Below are positions 1 through 7,358 of a DNA stretch of 11,692 bases, piece after piece. The notes under the pieces are model-generated. The model was not told the DNA's origin. It saw nothing but the letters and a program-made list of their open reading frames with translations, and ran no database searches. The translations under genes were made by a program, and so were the position numbers. Every line of letters starts with the position of its first letter. Within the stretch, counting starts at the first letter, position 1. Source of the DNA: SUG1106 sp964651095 (GTDB lineage: Bacteria; Bacillota; Clostridia; Peptostreptococcales; Anaerovoracaceae); the NCBI GenBank assembly GCA_964651095.1, contig CAZYWO010000060.1:1-11692 (forward strand). The letters run 5' to 3'.

Positions 1-263
1 AAATATATACAACATACAAAAAAGAATATGAACTAAACGATTATGATAATTTAGTGAACGCTGCTTACACGGTAAATGAAAATCCGCAGACTAGCAATCA
101 TGAAGCTTACCCGTCAAACAATGATGTAAAAACTGACAGCACCGCCCAAACTTCGCAGCCGGTGGAAATTTCAAATGAAGATGCTGAAAGCGATAGCGTC
201 GAACAAGCTTCAGATGGAGATGATAATCAACAGATGTCTGATAGCTCCGACAAGGATGAATAA
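1..263 (+). CDS. C-terminal fragment of an unidentified protein with an acidic disordered tail
   Basis: The reading frame (first full codon at position 3) is open to the left edge of the window and ends at TAA 261-263, so about 86 residues of a longer protein are visible. A GTG at 54 could be read as a start, but it has no ribosome site and the frame continues upstream, so this is a 3' fragment. The first 25 residues are rich in Tyr, Asn and Lys. The rest is a low-complexity tail of Ser, Asp, Glu, Asn, Gln and Thr with no hydrophobic core, as expected of a disordered region. Clostridial class A penicillin-binding proteins often end in such tails, and a cell-wall protein would suit the Mur ligase downstream, but nothing visible proves it. 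No function is assigned. Confidence 0.6.
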   Translation, partial: IYTTYKKEYELNDYDNLVNAAYTVNENPQTSNHEAYPSNNDVKTDSTAQTSQPVEISNEDAESDSVEQASDGDDNQQMSDSSDKDE

Positions 264-312
264 TAATTATAAAAAGAATTATGCATTAAGTAGTTTAGTA
301 AAATGAAAATAT

Positions 313-318
313 TATAAT
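313..318 (+). promoter_or_regulatory. Candidate -10 box for the hairpin RNA
   Basis: A perfect TATAAT lies at 313-318 with a purine start region at about 325 (AAGGGGA). No good -35 box is seen: 290-295 reads GTAGTT. If used, transcription would start just 5' of the first hairpin of the structured segment. The position supports this more than the promoter match does. Confidence 0.35.
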
Positions 319-324
319 AAAATA

Positions 325-447
325 AGGGGAGATGTTGGCAGAAATTATTTGAAGCCCTGTTTCTGCCAACAACATAAACCTACATTCTTTATATATCAAA
401 TTAATATATGAAAGTTTAAAGAAGCCAAGCACCGGGCTTCTTTTTTT
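325..447 (+). ncRNA. Candidate structured small RNA or attenuator leader (three hairpins)
   Basis: Three hairpins follow one another in the intergenic segment. Hairpin 1 pairs 333-344 with 360-371 (12 bp, perfect, arm TGTTGGCAGAAA) around a 15-nt loop. Hairpin 2 pairs 387-396 with 404-414 (10 bp with G410 bulged). Hairpin 3 is the intrinsic terminator at 418-447. The loop of hairpin 1 contains GAAGCCC (351-357), which is complementary to GGGCTTC (434-440), the 3' arm of the terminator. Pairing these would form a pseudoknot and break the terminator. A TATAAT at 313-318 could start an RNA of about 120 nt ending at the terminator. It may be a free small RNA, or a leader controlling the ATPase gene at 506, which also has its own promoter candidate. 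I do not recognise a known riboswitch class. Confidence 0.45.
418..447 (+). terminator. Intrinsic terminator
   Basis: AAAGAAGCC (418-426) pairs with GGCTTCTTT (435-443) around an 8-nt loop and is followed by a T run to 447. This is a classical rho-independent terminator. It ends either the upstream gene or the candidate small RNA, and lies 58 bp before the TTG start of the ATPase gene. Confidence 0.85.
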
Positions 448-453
448 GTACCA

Positions 454-481
454 TTTACAAGCTGTTCACATAGTATAAAAT
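454..481 (+). promoter_or_regulatory. Candidate sigma-A promoter of the ATPase gene
   Basis: TTTACA (454-459) and TAAAAT (476-481) are separated by 16 bp. They lie between the terminator and the ribosome site AAGGAGG (492-498), so the ATPase gene can be transcribed independently of the upstream RNA. Confidence 0.5.
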
Positions 482-505
482 ATATTTTTATAAGGAGGTA
501 TTGCC

Positions 506-1621
506 TTGTCCATTCAAAGACATTATTTCCCGGGTAATAATACACCTCAGGGATTTTTTTCTTACTATAAGTATATTCTGGGACAAAGAGAAGCCAATAA
601 AATAATATGTATTAAAGGAGGTCCCGGAACAGGCAAATCCACATTTATGAAAAAAATCGGGGAACGTTTTGCTGAACTGGGAGAAAATGTGGATTTTCTT
701 CATTGTTCTGCCGATGAAAATTCTCTCGACGGAGTTGTTTTAAAAAATCGCAAGATAGCTCTTATCGATGGTACCAGCCCACATATGACTGACCCAATAA
801 CACCGGGAGCAGTTGACAAAATCATTAACCTTGGCGAATATTGGAACGAGGAAGGAATAGCCTTAAATAAAGATGAAATCATCGATTTAAGTGAGGAAAG
901 TTCCAGATGGTATCGAATTGCATATAATTACTTAAATGCGGCTAAAAGCGTTTTGAGAAGCCTTGAGGAGGTATACAACGATGCTGTTGAATCCAGTGAA
1001 ATATATAAACTTGTAGCTGATATTGTTGCTAAAGAATATGGTGAATATCCTATTTCCCTTAGACCAGGAAGGCAGAAAAAATTCTTTGCATCAGCTATTA
1101 CAGCCAACGGTTTAGTAAACTATTTGGGAAGCATGCTTGAAAATATTTACAATGTATATATTGTCAACGTGCCTGAGGGTTACATTAACAGCAGTTTCAT
1201 GGAAATTCTCCGAGAGGGAGCAATTTACCGAGGGTTTGACATTGAAACTTTCTATTGTCCGATGGGTCCTGAAGAAAAAATCGATCATCTGATTATACCA
1301 CAGCTTAGCCTTGCATTCATTACTGTCAACAGCTATCACGATATTGAGCCGTGGGAGATTGTAAGAGATGAAGATGAAAAACAGGATATAACCCTTGTCG
1401 ACATAAGTGATTATATGAATAAGGTAAATTTGGAAGCAAATGCTGAACTCATAGATGCTCTCAAAGAAGAATACGATATATTGCTCAGCAAATCAATAAA
1501 ATCTCTTTCAAACGCTAAAGACGCTCATATACTTGTGGAAACTATGTATGTGCCGAATATGAACTTTACTCAGATTAACGCTTTGGCAGATGAAATTTTT
1601 GAAGAACTTAAAAGAAAATAA
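506..1621 (+). CDS. Two-lobed P-loop ATPase of unknown role (PRK06851-like)
   Basis: The protein has 371 residues. The start is TTG at 506, chosen because AAGGAGG (492-498) lies 7 nt upstream. A Walker A motif GGPGTGKST occupies residues 38-46, and a Walker-B-like strand IALIDGT lies at 84-90. The C-terminal half looks like a second copy of the fold: after RPGRQKKFFASAIT (186-199), residues 218-230 sit where a second P-loop would be but read YIVNVPEGYINSS, lacking GxxxxGK[ST]. Residues around 245-283 then echo 62-97, with a conserved His-x3-Pro element in each lobe. From memory this matches a poorly characterised family of Firmicutes ATPases with tandem P-loop lobes. One lobe therefore probably binds ATP while the other is structural. 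The protein is cytosolic, with no signal peptide or membrane segment. Neighbours give no clear role. A terminator follows at 1664. Confidence 0.75.
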   Translation: MSIQRHYFPGNNTPQGFFSYYKYILGQREANKIICIKGGPGTGKSTFMKKIGERFAELGENVDFLHCSADENSLDGVVLKNRKIALIDGTSPHMTDPITPGAVDKIINLGEYWNEEGIALNKDEIIDLSEESSRWYRIAYNYLNAAKSVLRSLEEVYNDAVESSEIYKLVADIVAKEYGEYPISLRPGRQKKFFASAITANGLVNYLGSMLENIYNVYIVNVPEGYINSSFMEILREGAIYRGFDIETFYCPMGPEEKIDHLIIPQLSLAFITVNSYHDIEPWEIVRDEDEKQDITLVDISDYMNKVNLEANAELIDALKEEYDILLSKSIKSLSNAKDAHILVETMYVPNMNFTQINALADEIFEELKRK

Positions 1622-1663
1622 TACCTGTTTTATTTTGCATTTTGCAGGAGCAATGTATAAAAT

Positions 1664-1712
1664 GTCCGTCAAACCGGTAAATATACGGTCTGGCGGACTT
1701 TTTTATTTTTTC
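1664..1712 (+). terminator. Intrinsic terminator after the ATPase gene
   Basis: Arms 1664-1676 and 1686-1698 pair over 13 positions, with one G-U pair and one mismatch, around a 9-nt loop. A T-rich tract (1699-1712) follows. It separates the ATPase gene from the Mur ligase gene. Confidence 0.85.
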
Positions 1713-1766
1713 TTTGCAAAAGTTACAAGAAAAGCAGTTTTTTTACTGTATCAAAAGTCTTAAATG

Positions 1767-1775
1767 TGGTATTAT
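1767..1775 (+). promoter_or_regulatory. Extended -10 promoter of the Mur ligase gene
   Basis: TGGTATTAT at 1767-1775 is an extended -10 element (TGn plus TATTAT). The -35 region (TGTATC, 1747-1752) is poor, as is common for extended -10 promoters. It lies directly after the terminator and 35 bp before the chosen ATG. Confidence 0.45.
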
Positions 1776-1810
1776 AAGGAAGAATAACAGATAATATGTG
1801 GAGAAATATT

Positions 1811-3355
1811 ATGAAGATTAAATCTTTAAACCAATATAAAAAAATGCTTGAGGAGCAGAATCTTTTGTTGTCGTACGGCGGCATTGGAAACGCTGACGGC
1901 AGCAGCGATTTGACCGAAGGGTTAAATGTGAAAGTAAAGGACATAACATACAACTCAATATTGGCAAAAGAAGGAACTTTATTTATATGCAAAGGTGCGA
2001 ATTTTAAATCGGAATATCTCAAAGACGCTTTGGAAAAGGGCTGTGTGGGTTATGTAGCTGAACGAAATATGGATATGGCAGCAAATATTCCGTATTTAAT
2101 CGTAAACGATATACGCAAGGCTATCTCAAAGATTTCAGCTATGTATTTTGACAGGAGTTGGGATGAAGGACTTAAAATAATCGGATTAACCGGAACCAAA
2201 GGGAAATCAACTACTGCGACTATGATAAAGTCGATTATGGATATTTATTTAGGCAGAGAGATTGGATTTTCTTCAGGCATTTATACTTATGACGGAGAGC
2301 GAAAAGAAAAAGCGCGCAAACTGACTACTCCCGAGACAATCGAACTTCATCGCATACTTGACGGATGTGTGTGGAATAACTGTAAGTATTTAGTAATGGA
2401 GGTTTCATCCCAAGGGCTTAAATACGACAGAACTCTTGATCTCAATTTTGAGGTATGTGGATTTCTCAATATATCCGAAGACCATATTTCAGATGCAGAG
2501 CATAAAGACATGGAAGATTACTTTACTTCTAAACTTAAGATTTTCAATCAAAGCAAAGTGGCATGCATAAATGCGGATATGGACTCTAAATATTACTCCC
2601 GTGTGCTTAATGAAGCTTTGGGAAAGTGCGAAAAGGTGGTAACTTTCGGCTTTGCCGAAAATGCTGACGTTCGTGGAATTAAAGTGAAGGAAGCTCCGGG
2701 AAAGATTGTTTTAACCGCTCAATTGTTTGGAAAAACTGAAGATTTTACGGTAAATATAGGTGGAGCGTATAACGCTTCCAATGCTCTTATGGCAATTGCC
2801 GCTTCATGTCAGCTTGGCGTTCCAGTGGAAGTGATTAAGGAAGGGCTTGAAAAAGTCAAGGTCGCCGGCAGGATGGAGATGTATTCGATTCCGGAAAAAA
2901 ATGTGGATGTGATTGTAGACTGCGCTCATAACAAGATGAGTTACGAAGCGCTATTTAACTATGTTCATCATCACTATCCGAATCGTAAATTAGGCTTTCT
3001 CTTTGGATGCGTAGGCGATAAGGCGTTTAACCGGCGCCGAGAAGCAGGTGAAATTGCCGACAAAAACGCGGATTTTATCATTATAACAGAGCGTGATCCG
3101 GGCAAAGAGGACGTCAATAAAATCTGTGCTGACATTCTAGCCAATATAGAACATAAGGAAAAGGCGGTAATCGTGACCGACAGAGACGAGGCTGTAAATC
3201 TTGCCCTTAAAAGGGCAGAAGAGCTTGATAACTGCGTATTGATTCTAGCAGGCTGCGGTTCCGATGCCTACATTAAAAGGGGAACCACATTTGTAGAGTT
3301 TGCCACTGATGGCGAAAGGGTTCAAAAGTACTTAGCAGATAAGCAGAAGCAATAA
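1811..3355 (+). CDS. MurE-type Mur ligase (UDP-MurNAc peptide synthetase family), unusual specificity loop
   Basis: An ATP-dependent ligase expected to add an amino acid to UDP-MurNAc-L-Ala-D-Glu or a related substrate in the cytosol. The chosen ATG at 1811 (514 residues) has GGAGA (1800-1804) 7 nt upstream; ATG 1796 is in frame, but its nearest AGGA is too far away. Numbered from 1811: substrate domain about 1-115; P-loop GTKGKSTT at 128-135; TTPE at 172-175; MEVSSQGL at 196-203; NISEDH at 220-225; a Lys in the expected carbamylated position in YFTSKLKIF (about 241); GRME at 353-356; DCAHNK at 370-375. The family is clear. The C-terminal loop that reads DNPR in diaminopimelate-adding MurE reads ERDPGKED here (427-434), so meso-Dap specificity is not supported. 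The gene lies outside a division and cell-wall cluster, so it may be a second, specialised MurE. It is convergent with the RluA gene. Confidence 0.85.
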   Translation: MKIKSLNQYKKMLEEQNLLLSYGGIGNADGSSDLTEGLNVKVKDITYNSILAKEGTLFICKGANFKSEYLKDALEKGCVGYVAERNMDMAANIPYLIVNDIRKAISKISAMYFDRSWDEGLKIIGLTGTKGKSTTATMIKSIMDIYLGREIGFSSGIYTYDGERKEKARKLTTPETIELHRILDGCVWNNCKYLVMEVSSQGLKYDRTLDLNFEVCGFLNISEDHISDAEHKDMEDYFTSKLKIFNQSKVACINADMDSKYYSRVLNEALGKCEKVVTFGFAENADVRGIKVKEAPGKIVLTAQLFGKTEDFTVNIGGAYNASNALMAIAASCQLGVPVEVIKEGLEKVKVAGRMEMYSIPEKNVDVIVDCAHNKMSYEALFNYVHHHYPNRKLGFLFGCVGDKAFNRRREAGEIADKNADFIIITERDPGKEDVNKICADILANIEHKEKAVIVTDRDEAVNLALKRAEELDNCVLILAGCGSDAYIKRGTTFVEFATDGERVQKYLADKQKQ

Positions 3356-3357
3356 CA

Positions 3358-3374
3358 TGAGCAGATTTTGCTCA
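3358..3374. terminator. Possible terminator hairpin between convergent genes
   Basis: TGAGCA (3358-3363) and TGCTCA (3369-3374) form a 6-bp stem with a 5-nt loop in the 35-bp gap between the convergent Mur ligase and RluA genes. Neither side has a strong T run: the minus-strand exit reads TGTTATTG and the plus-strand exit AAAACTTG. It is a plausible but weak bidirectional terminator. Confidence 0.35.
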
Positions 3375-3390
3375 AAACTTGCCTCAAAAG

Positions 3391-4383
3391 TTAAATCTTT
3401 CTTATTTTTTCAATTGCTCTTTCCATATCGTCAGGCAATGGGGTCTCTAAATGAATAACTTTGCCGCTTACAGGGTGGATGAAAGTCAGAGCGTAAGCGT
3501 GAAGGGCTTGTCTGCCTATTAAATCAGATACTATTTCCGGGTTCGTTTCCATACGCGGACCCGGTCTGCCGTCAAGAGGCGGGCGAGGGTCTCCATGAAT
3601 CCTGCGATATTCAAAGGGGTCTCCATTACAATAGAGATGATCTCCTACGATGGGAAAGCCTAAATATGCGAGATGCACTCTTATCTGATGTGTACGGCCG
3701 GTTTCAAGTTGAAGTTCTACAAGAGAATAGTTTTTAAATCTTTCCAAAACATTATAATGTGTAACCGAAGGGTAGCCGCCCAGTTCCACAGGTAGAACCC
3801 ATCTCTCCACTTCATTAGGATCGGGTCTGCCGAGAGGAGCGTCTATAGTTCCGTTGTCATTTTCTATGACGCCTGAAACTATTGCCTTATATTTCTTTTG
3901 AATATGGTCGGCTTTCATTTGTTTCGTGAGATGATCTTGAGCGTGGCTGTTTTTTGCTACAATCAAGAGCCCGGAAGTGTTCATATCTAAACGATTGACG
4001 AAACGTATTTTATAATTTTCTCCATCATCCAGCATTTTTTTCATAAGTCCGTTAGCTATGGTATGATGCGGTTTTCCCTTGGTAGGGTGAACTACCACGC
4101 CGGGTTGCTTGTTGATTACAAGAAGGTCATTATCCTCGTATATAACGGATATCGGAATATCCTCCGGAGGGAAATCGCTGCTTTCACATGGAGTGCTTAC
4201 AGTTATAACATCGCCATTTTGGGGAACAACCCATGCAGGCATGTTTTCTCCGTTGAGATAAATAAGTCGATTTTGTTTTAGTTTAGTCATAAATCTTGAA
4301 GAAAAACCGAAATTGCGTGAAAGGAGCTCTTTGATTGAGAGCTCCTTATCTTTTTCTGTAACTGTATATTTGAATTCTGTCAT
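3391..4383 (-). CDS. RluA-family 23S rRNA pseudouridine synthase (RluD-like)
   Basis: Isomerises uridine to pseudouridine in structured RNA, most likely 23S rRNA. The 330 residues have the RluA/RluD layout: an S4-like RNA-binding domain at about 15-63 (FGFSSRFMTKLKQNRLIYLN) followed by the catalytic domain. The catalytic motif is NRLDMNTSG (130-138), with the nucleophilic Asp at 133. Asn replaces the usual His before RLD, which should not remove activity. Other family motifs are NKQPGVVVHP (91-100), ETGRTHQIRVHL (227-238) and LHAYALTFIHPVSG (294-307). A Pro/Arg/Gly-rich insert sits at 256-282. It is the last gene of a likely pepF-nadK-rluA operon, 60 bp after nadK with no terminator between. 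The ribosome site is weak: AGAGGT (4395-4400), 11 nt from ATG. The exact target uridine cannot be read from sequence. Confidence 0.9.
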   Translation of the reverse strand: MTEFKYTVTEKDKELSIKELLSRNFGFSSRFMTKLKQNRLIYLNGENMPAWVVPQNGDVITVSTPCESSDFPPEDIPISVIYEDNDLLVINKQPGVVVHPTKGKPHHTIANGLMKKMLDDGENYKIRFVNRLDMNTSGLLIVAKNSHAQDHLTKQMKADHIQKKYKAIVSGVIENDNGTIDAPLGRPDPNEVERWVLPVELGGYPSVTHYNVLERFKNYSLVELQLETGRTHQIRVHLAYLGFPIVGDHLYCNGDPFEYRRIHGDPRPPLDGRPGPRMETNPEIVSDLIGRQALHAYALTFIHPVSGKVIHLETPLPDDMERAIEKIRKI

Positions 4384-4443
4384 GAAAATGTATTACCTCT
4401 ATGTTTAAAATAAGCGACGGCTAAAGCAACTGTTTCTGATAAT

Positions 4444-5247
4444 CTAAAGAAATTTGCATTTTACTTTTTCCCAGAAGTTTGAGTCGTCGAAACGAATCAG
4501 ATTCACCTTGCGTTTTGACAATCCCATTGTGATGGATTGTACATTATCGTATACTGCGCATCTTCCGTCAAAAACTACGCTGAGTTTTTTATCGTTTTCA
4601 TCGCAAGGAAGCACGATAAGTTTGTCGTTGGCGGGAAGGAGTATGCTTGAAGTCAATGAGCGGTAAGCTATGCTGTTCATTGGAGCAATAGGCGTAACCT
4701 GAAGCAAATTAAGTCTGGGATCGACGATGCAGCCGCTAAGAGAGTAGTTATATGCAGTACTTCCGGCAGGTGTTGCAACACAGATACCATCGCCGCTGAA
4801 CCTTTCCACAAAAGAATCGTTAATTGAAATATTCAGGTGAACGGGATATGTAAGTTCACCCTTAATTGCAATCTCATTGAGCGCAGTGTGGGTGAAAGTG
4901 CCGCAAGACGTAACTACGGAAGCCTTTACCGTACTAAACGGCTGTACGGTATAAGCATTTTGATTATATTTGAATATAAAATCATCTATTTTTTCAGGTA
5001 AAACTTCCTGAAAAAATCCAAGATGACCTGTATTGATACCGATAATAGGGGTTTTTGGAAAATCCATCTCGTGAAGCATATAAAGGAGTGTTCCGTCTCC
5101 GCCGATACAAATTATCAGTTCCGTATCTTCCGTCAGTTCTTCAAAAACACGCAGCCCTGATTTTACAAGTTTAGTTCTTAAAGTTTGCTCTATTTTTTTG
5201 GACATTTCAGTAACGTTTGCGTAAATGAATACTTTTTTGTTATCCAT
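4444..5247 (-). CDS. nadK: NAD kinase
   Basis: Phosphorylates NAD+ to NADP+ with ATP or polyphosphate in the cytosol, the only route to NADP. The 267-residue length is normal for the family. Diagnostic motifs are all present: GGDGT (49-53), INTGHLGFF (71-79), the NE pair of the NAD site (124-125) and the Gly-rich stretch SGDGICVATPAGSTAYNYS (151-169). The start is ATG at 5247 with an excellent GGAGG (5255-5259) 7 nt upstream. It sits between pepF (49 bp upstream) and the RluA gene (60 bp downstream) on the same strand without a terminator, so the three are probably one transcript. The usual clostridial partners argR and recN are not here. Confidence 0.95.
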   Translation of the reverse strand: MDNKKVFIYANVTEMSKKIEQTLRTKLVKSGLRVFEELTEDTELIICIGGDGTLLYMLHEMDFPKTPIIGINTGHLGFFQEVLPEKIDDFIFKYNQNAYTVQPFSTVKASVVTSCGTFTHTALNEIAIKGELTYPVHLNISINDSFVERFSGDGICVATPAGSTAYNYSLSGCIVDPRLNLLQVTPIAPMNSIAYRSLTSSILLPANDKLIVLPCDENDKKLSVVFDGRCAVYDNVQSITMGLSKRKVNLIRFDDSNFWEKVKCKFL

Positions 5248-5296
5248 GTGTAATCCTCCGAGGGAAGCGCTGTAAATAATTCATAATAAAATGATA

Positions 5297-7096
5297 CTAC
5301 AATATTTTTTCCAATTCATCAACCAGATTTTTGAAAGTTTCCATAGCCATTCTTATCGGCTGAGGGCTTGACATGTCTACGCCTGCTATTTTGAGCAATT
5401 CAACAGGATAATCAGATGAGCCGCTCTTTAAGAATTCGATGTAATTGTCACGAGCCTTTTCTCCTTCATTTAAGATTTTGCCGGAAATTGCGGTAGCTGC
5501 CGAGTAACCGGTAGCATACTGGTAAACGTAGAAACCTCTATAGAAGTGAGGAATTCTTGCCCATTCATATTTAATATATTCGTCGTCGGCAAGGGCAGGA
5601 CCGAAATACTTCTTGTTAAGTTCGTCGTAAATTTGGCACATCCATTCGGCGGTAAGCACGCCTCCGTTTTCGATTTCTCTATGAGTCATCAGTTCAAATT
5701 CTGCAAACATAGTCTGTCTGAAAAGGGTAGTTCTGAATTCCTCAATATAGTAGTTTATAAGATATTTACGCATTTGAGGATCGGTTTCAGTATCTATAAG
5801 ATGATGCATCAAAAGCGATTCGTTTACTGTAGAGGCGACCTCTGCGGTAAAAATAGAATGATCGCCATAGGTATACGGCTGTGTTTTACGTGTATAATAT
5901 GAGTGCATAGAGTGACCCATTTCATGCACGATGGTGAAAACGTCTTTTAAAGTATCTGTATAATTCAGCAAAATATATGGTTTGCTGTCGTAAGAACCGA
6001 AGCTGTATGCACCGCTTGTTTTTCCTTGGTTTTCATAGACATCTATCCAGCCTTCCTTAGTTCCTTTATCTACTTGAGCCAGATATTCCTTTCCCAAAGG
6101 AGCTAATCCCTCCTGCATCATTTTAAGAGCTTCTTCGTAAGCAATGGACTTTTTAGGGAGCTGAACTAAAGGCACATAAACATCGTACATTTTAAGCTCA
6201 TCTACGCCGAGAACTTTCTTGCGCAAACTGGTGTACTTGTGAAGTACAGGCAGATATTCGTTGACTACTGCGATAAGATTATCATAAACCTCTTCAGGGA
6301 TATTTCCTCCGGAAAGCGCAGCTCCGCGTGCAGATTCGTATTTGCGGATTCTTGCAGATACTACGTCATTTTTAGTATTATAATTATAAGTGGTTGCAAT
6401 TGTATTGATGAGAGCTTTATAAGCCTCATACATGTTAGTATACGCAGCTTTACGGACATTCCGGTCGTGGCTTTCCATAAAGGTAATATAGTTTCCGTGA
6501 GTAAGGTTTACCGTATCGCCGTCTTCGTCAACAATTGTTCCAAAGGTTAAGTCTGCGTTATTTAGCATCTTAAATATATCATTAGTTGCTCCCGTGACTT
6601 CGCTGAGTTGTGCCAAAAGGTTTTCTTCGGCGGTAGAAAGCACGTGTTGTTTCTCTCTGAGAGCATCTTTTAATACAAATTCGTATTGCTTTAAATCAGG
6701 ATTTTCTTCAATGTAGCCGAGTATGATTTCATCAGAGGCGGCAAGAAGTTCAGGCGCAAAGAAAGACATTGAAGCGGCGGTTTTAGCCATGGCGCTTCCG
6801 CATTTATCATCCATACTCTGATACTTGGTTACTCGGTTATCCTCGTCTTTTTTCATGGCTGCATAGACGAAAGCATGTTCAAGTTTGCGCCATATGCGGT
6901 CTTTTTCGGCAAGAGCTTTATATAAAGTATCGGCAGATTCTGTAATTTTACCTTGGAATTTAGTAAATTCTTCGGCAGCTTTCACACATTCTTGAAGGTC
7001 TTTTTCCCACTGGGTTTCATCAGGGTACATATCTTCAATATCCCATTTATACTCTTTTGCGATTTGATCACGTTGTTTTAAGTTTTTATCAGACAT
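5297..7096 (-). CDS. pepF: Oligoendopeptidase F (peptidase family M3B)
   Basis: A cytosolic zinc metallopeptidase that cleaves short peptides, helping to recycle imported or degraded peptides. The full-length protein has 599 residues with the M3 active site HEMGH at 391-395 (His391 and His395 bind zinc, Glu392 is catalytic) and the third zinc ligand Glu419 in FTAEVAST. The C-terminal motif IPHFYRGFYVYQYATGYSAA (515-534) supplies the His/Tyr residues that bind substrate. The N-terminal half is the helical M3 lobe (KEYKWDIEDMYP at 14-25). ATG 7096 is preceded by AGGAG (7103-7107) 6 nt away. It is the first gene of the leftward operon with nadK and the RluA gene. Its promoter lies in the divergent region shared with murI. 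Confidence 0.96.
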   Translation of the reverse strand: MSDKNLKQRDQIAKEYKWDIEDMYPDETQWEKDLQECVKAAEEFTKFQGKITESADTLYKALAEKDRIWRKLEHAFVYAAMKKDEDNRVTKYQSMDDKCGSAMAKTAASMSFFAPELLAASDEIILGYIEENPDLKQYEFVLKDALREKQHVLSTAEENLLAQLSEVTGATNDIFKMLNNADLTFGTIVDEDGDTVNLTHGNYITFMESHDRNVRKAAYTNMYEAYKALINTIATTYNYNTKNDVVSARIRKYESARGAALSGGNIPEEVYDNLIAVVNEYLPVLHKYTSLRKKVLGVDELKMYDVYVPLVQLPKKSIAYEEALKMMQEGLAPLGKEYLAQVDKGTKEGWIDVYENQGKTSGAYSFGSYDSKPYILLNYTDTLKDVFTIVHEMGHSMHSYYTRKTQPYTYGDHSIFTAEVASTVNESLLMHHLIDTETDPQMRKYLINYYIEEFRTTLFRQTMFAEFELMTHREIENGGVLTAEWMCQIYDELNKKYFGPALADDEYIKYEWARIPHFYRGFYVYQYATGYSAATAISGKILNEGEKARDNYIEFLKSGSSDYPVELLKIAGVDMSSPQPIRMAMETFKNLVDELEKIL

Positions 7097-7142
7097 TTTA
7101 TTCTCCTATATAATGATTTATTTTAATTGATATAATATACTA

Positions 7143-7151
7143 ATTGTACCA
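7143..7151 (-). promoter_or_regulatory. Candidate extended -10 promoter of pepF operon
   Basis: On the minus strand 7151-7143 reads TGGTACAAT, an extended -10 element (TGn plus TACAAT), about 47 bp before the pepF ATG. The -35 zone (around 7166-7171) is poor, which would suit a promoter helped by an activator bound at the repeats just upstream. Confidence 0.35.
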
Positions 7152-7179
7152 CAATTTGAGAGGGAATATAACATATATT

Positions 7180-7212
7180 GCGAAAGTTTATTGAAAGTTA
7201 ATTGAAAGGTTG
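7180..7212. repeat. Three phased 11-bp direct repeats
   Basis: GAAAGTT begins at 7182 and 7193 and GAAAGGT at 7204, exactly 11 bp apart, giving three 11-bp units (GCGAAAGTTTA, TTGAAAGTTAA, TTGAAAGGTTG). One helical turn per unit is the pattern bound by OmpR/PhoB-type response regulators. The block lies just upstream of the pepF -35 zone. Function is inferred only. Confidence 0.5.
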
Positions 7213-7261
7213 ACAATAAAGGTCAAAATATTTAAAGATAATTCAGCAAATAAAATTATCA

Positions 7262-7309
7262 GTCGGATTCAAAGACAATTACGGCAGATATAGCAGCTAT
7301 AATTCCGAC
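7262..7309. repeat. Nested inverted repeats (dyad)
   Basis: An outer arm GTCGGA (7262-7267) pairs with TCCGAC (7304-7309). Inside lies a 13-bp palindrome, TATAGC-A-GCTATA (7289-7301). It could be a regulator site or part of an RNA leader. It is too AT-rich, and lacks the T run, to be a terminator. Confidence 0.4.
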
Positions 7310-7358
7310 ATGGAATAATAACATAGTGCAATAAAATATGGAATATTTTTTTAGTTTA

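Noticed and set aside
54..263. A 69-residue gene starting at GTG 54
   Set aside because: The frame is open to the window edge and no ribosome site precedes the GTG, so this is the end of a longer gene.
1796..1810. ATG 1796 as start of the Mur ligase
   Set aside because: The nearest AGGA is 14 nt away, while ATG 1811 has GGAGA at ideal spacing and fits the usual MurE N-terminus.
3991..3999. Asn in place of His before RLD in the RluA protein as a sign of inactivity
   Set aside because: The catalytic Asp and the rest of the active-site motifs are intact.
7210..7238. TTGACA (7210-7215) as a rightward promoter
   Set aside because: The -35 is perfect, but at 16-18 bp spacing the -10 is at best TAAAGA. 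It more likely belongs to the repeat and dyad structure.
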